The translations under genes were made by a program, and so were the position numbers. A stretch of DNA of 38,471 bases from a virus, in IMG/VR virus record IMGVR_UViG_3300037095_000200, positions 1 to 38,471 of that record. One strand, given 5' to 3'. The notes beneath the pieces were generated by a model. It had not been told where the DNA came from. It saw only the letters and a list, made by a program, of their open reading frames with translations, and ran no database searches. The number at the start of each line of letters is the position of its first letter. Within the stretch, counting starts at the first letter, position 1. Below are positions 37,549-38,471 of the stretch, one piece after another.

Positions 37549-37997
37549 AAGAAGCAGCGGTCAGCAACCAGCAATCAGCCGTCAGCGAAAATCCGGGCAG
37601 CATAGATTTCGTGCGGATCTACGGGGCAAGTTACAGGGAGGTTCGGTTGATCGGCTTGGAGCGGCTGAATGCGATGAGCGACGATGCGCGGCGGGTGCTG
37701 CTATGCGCGGGAACTCACGCCCCCAGCACGGCGGCGATCAAGGCGGCAATAAAGCGGATCTCCGCTGAAGAGCGGATGGAGCGCAAGGTGAAAAGAATTT
37801 GCCGCAAGGCGCGGTGGAGCGAGCCGACACAAAAAGCAGCTCCTTCGACTGCGCTGCGCGAGGAGAAAAAGCCGGTAGTTAGCGCAGCGCCAGTGGTTGA
37901 AGTGAGGCTGGCCGGCAGATTCAGAGCGGCGTTGCCCTGTTTGGAACATGGGCGCAGCGTGGAACGGATGATGGAACTGGCGAGGATATCGGCATGA
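37545..37997 (+). CDS. hypothetical protein, 150 residues, downstream of the initiator
   Basis: The ATG at 37545 overlaps the initiator stop. The first residues (MKEAAVSNQQSAVSENPGS) are encoded in part by a heptad array at 37557-37584. The remainder is basic and helical, with IYGASYREVRLIGLERLNAM and an Arg/Lys-rich stretch (IKRISAEERMERKVKRICRK). A REP-like 19-mer is translated at 37841-37859. No family is recognised. Position between initiator and DnaA-like genes suggests replication, for example helicase loading. Confidence 0.55.
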   Translation: MKEAAVSNQQSAVSENPGSIDFVRIYGASYREVRLIGLERLNAMSDDARRVLLCAGTHAPSTAAIKAAIKRISAEERMERKVKRICRKARWSEPTQKAAPSTALREEKKPVVSAAPVVEVRLAGRFRAALPCLEHGRSVERMMELARISA

Positions 37998-38471
37998 GCG
38001 CATTGGGCAAGTTGATCGGCGTGGAGTGCGCGAAGTGCCGGCGCAAGGGGCATCACTGCCAGGCACAGATGGTGCAAGAGCAGCTTTCAGATGTCAGTGG
38101 TCAGTGGTCAGAAGAGCCCGTTTGTATGCGGTGTGCGGATGGGGAGCCTTGCTGCTATGAGACGGCCGCAAAGCTGGCTACGCCGGAGCGCATGAGGGAG
38201 GAAACGGATCCGTGCGCTGTGCCACCGGTGACGGATGAGGATCGAGAGCTGCTGGCGAGAATTGAAGCTGCGGAGCGGAAGGCTTCGATCGATAAATTGC
38301 CGCTGCGCGCCGCGATTTACGGGGATTTAGGCAAGATGACCAAAGTCCAGGTGGCGGAAAAGTATCACCTGTCGATTTCGCAAGTGAAAGGCTACTACAG
38401 CCACCACTTGCAGATGGCCGAATACAGCAAAGCGAAAGCCTCGGCACCGGTGGAGCAGTGGATCGGCGGAG
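37994..38471 (+). CDS. DnaA domain IV-like DNA-binding protein, N-terminal part (continues at base 1)
   Basis: The ATG at 37994 overlaps the TGA of the upstream gene (ATGA) and has GAGG eight bases upstream. The frame stays open to the window end and lines up with 1-609 through the terminal repeat. This portion adds residues 1-95 before the repeat begins. It holds a cysteine-rich segment, C12-x2-C15 with C22 and C44-x2-C47 with C53/C54, that looks like a small zinc-binding module, then an acidic linker. A four-unit heptad array (38085-38112) is embedded in frame and encodes SDVSGQWS between the two cysteine clusters. The organisation is therefore zinc module, linker, helix-turn-helix-like stretch, DnaA domain IV. 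The domain order is unusual and I do not know a characterised homologue. Confidence 0.7.
   Translation, partial: MSALGKLIGVECAKCRRKGHHCQAQMVQEQLSDVSGQWSEEPVCMRCADGEPCCYETAAKLATPERMREETDPCAVPPVTDEDRELLARIEAAERKASIDKLPLRAAIYGDLGKMTKVQVAEKYHLSISQVKGYYSHHLQMAEYSKAKASAPVEQWIGG
38279..38471 (+). repeat. terminal direct repeat, right copy
   Basis: This is the second copy of bases 1-193, with one mismatch at 38406. Both copies are in the same frame of the DnaA domain IV-like gene, which supports joining the ends into a circle of about 38,278 bp. Confidence 0.95.

Overview
The window is a complete or nearly complete temperate tailed-phage genome of siphovirus type, assembled as a circle. Its last 193 bases repeat its first 193 with one mismatch, and one gene runs across the junction, so the unique genome is about 38.28 kb. 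The genome is GC-rich and almost every gene is on the + strand in tightly overlapping (ATGA/GTGA) operons. The host is not stated by the sequence. The many period-7 spacer repeats (CCTAACC / CTGATCC / GGTCAGT types), a 'GTCATCCTGA...GAAGGATCC' spacer repeat and the tRNA-Met-type attP suggest a soil bacterium, and I suspect Acidobacteriota; this is inference.

Layout. 1-609 (continuing from 37994-38471): a DnaA domain IV-like DNA-binding protein. 848-3113: unknown genes, then a lysis cassette (YkuD/L,D-transpeptidase-like enzyme, Rz-like spanin, holin-like and a tiny membrane protein). 3114-9970: HNH nuclease, small and large terminase, portal, prohead protease and major capsid protein (HK97-type head). 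10081-14954: head-tail connectors and neck genes, interrupted by small unknown genes and a two-domain glycosyltransferase. 15062-20306: major tail protein, a tail-assembly chaperone pair with a probable -1 frameshift, an inserted cassette of two exported proteins ending in a terminator, and the tape measure. 20361-28837: a distal tail module in the order DUF2460-like, DUF2163-like, NlpC/P60, large hub/host-specificity protein, which is the order of the Rhodobacter gene transfer agent; a LuxR-type HTH gene is inserted in it, and a repeat-rich fibre follows.

28862-31600 is the lysogeny region: two minus-strand accessory genes, a small + gene, a 59-residue ribbon-helix-helix protein divergent from a tyrosine integrase with paired operator-like sites between them, and an attP carrying the 3' part of a tRNA-Met(CAT) gene. 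31642-37997 is the early/replication operon: a ParB-like protein, small zinc-finger proteins, a two-gene cassette resembling parts of the Qat defence system (tentative), a winged-helix replication initiator and a small downstream gene. Four ~20-bp dyads followed by an AT-rich tract lie inside the initiator gene, the arrangement of the lambda origin in gene O, and a DnaA-box-like site lies between the dyads.

Two features recur across the genome. Arrays of degenerate 7-bp repeats occur in most longer gene gaps and, in a stop-free orientation, inside several reading frames. In at least four places such an array leads straight into a short perfect hairpin that carries the Shine-Dalgarno sequence just before the start codon, which suggests either a shared post-transcriptional control element or a dispersed repeat that brings a start site with it.
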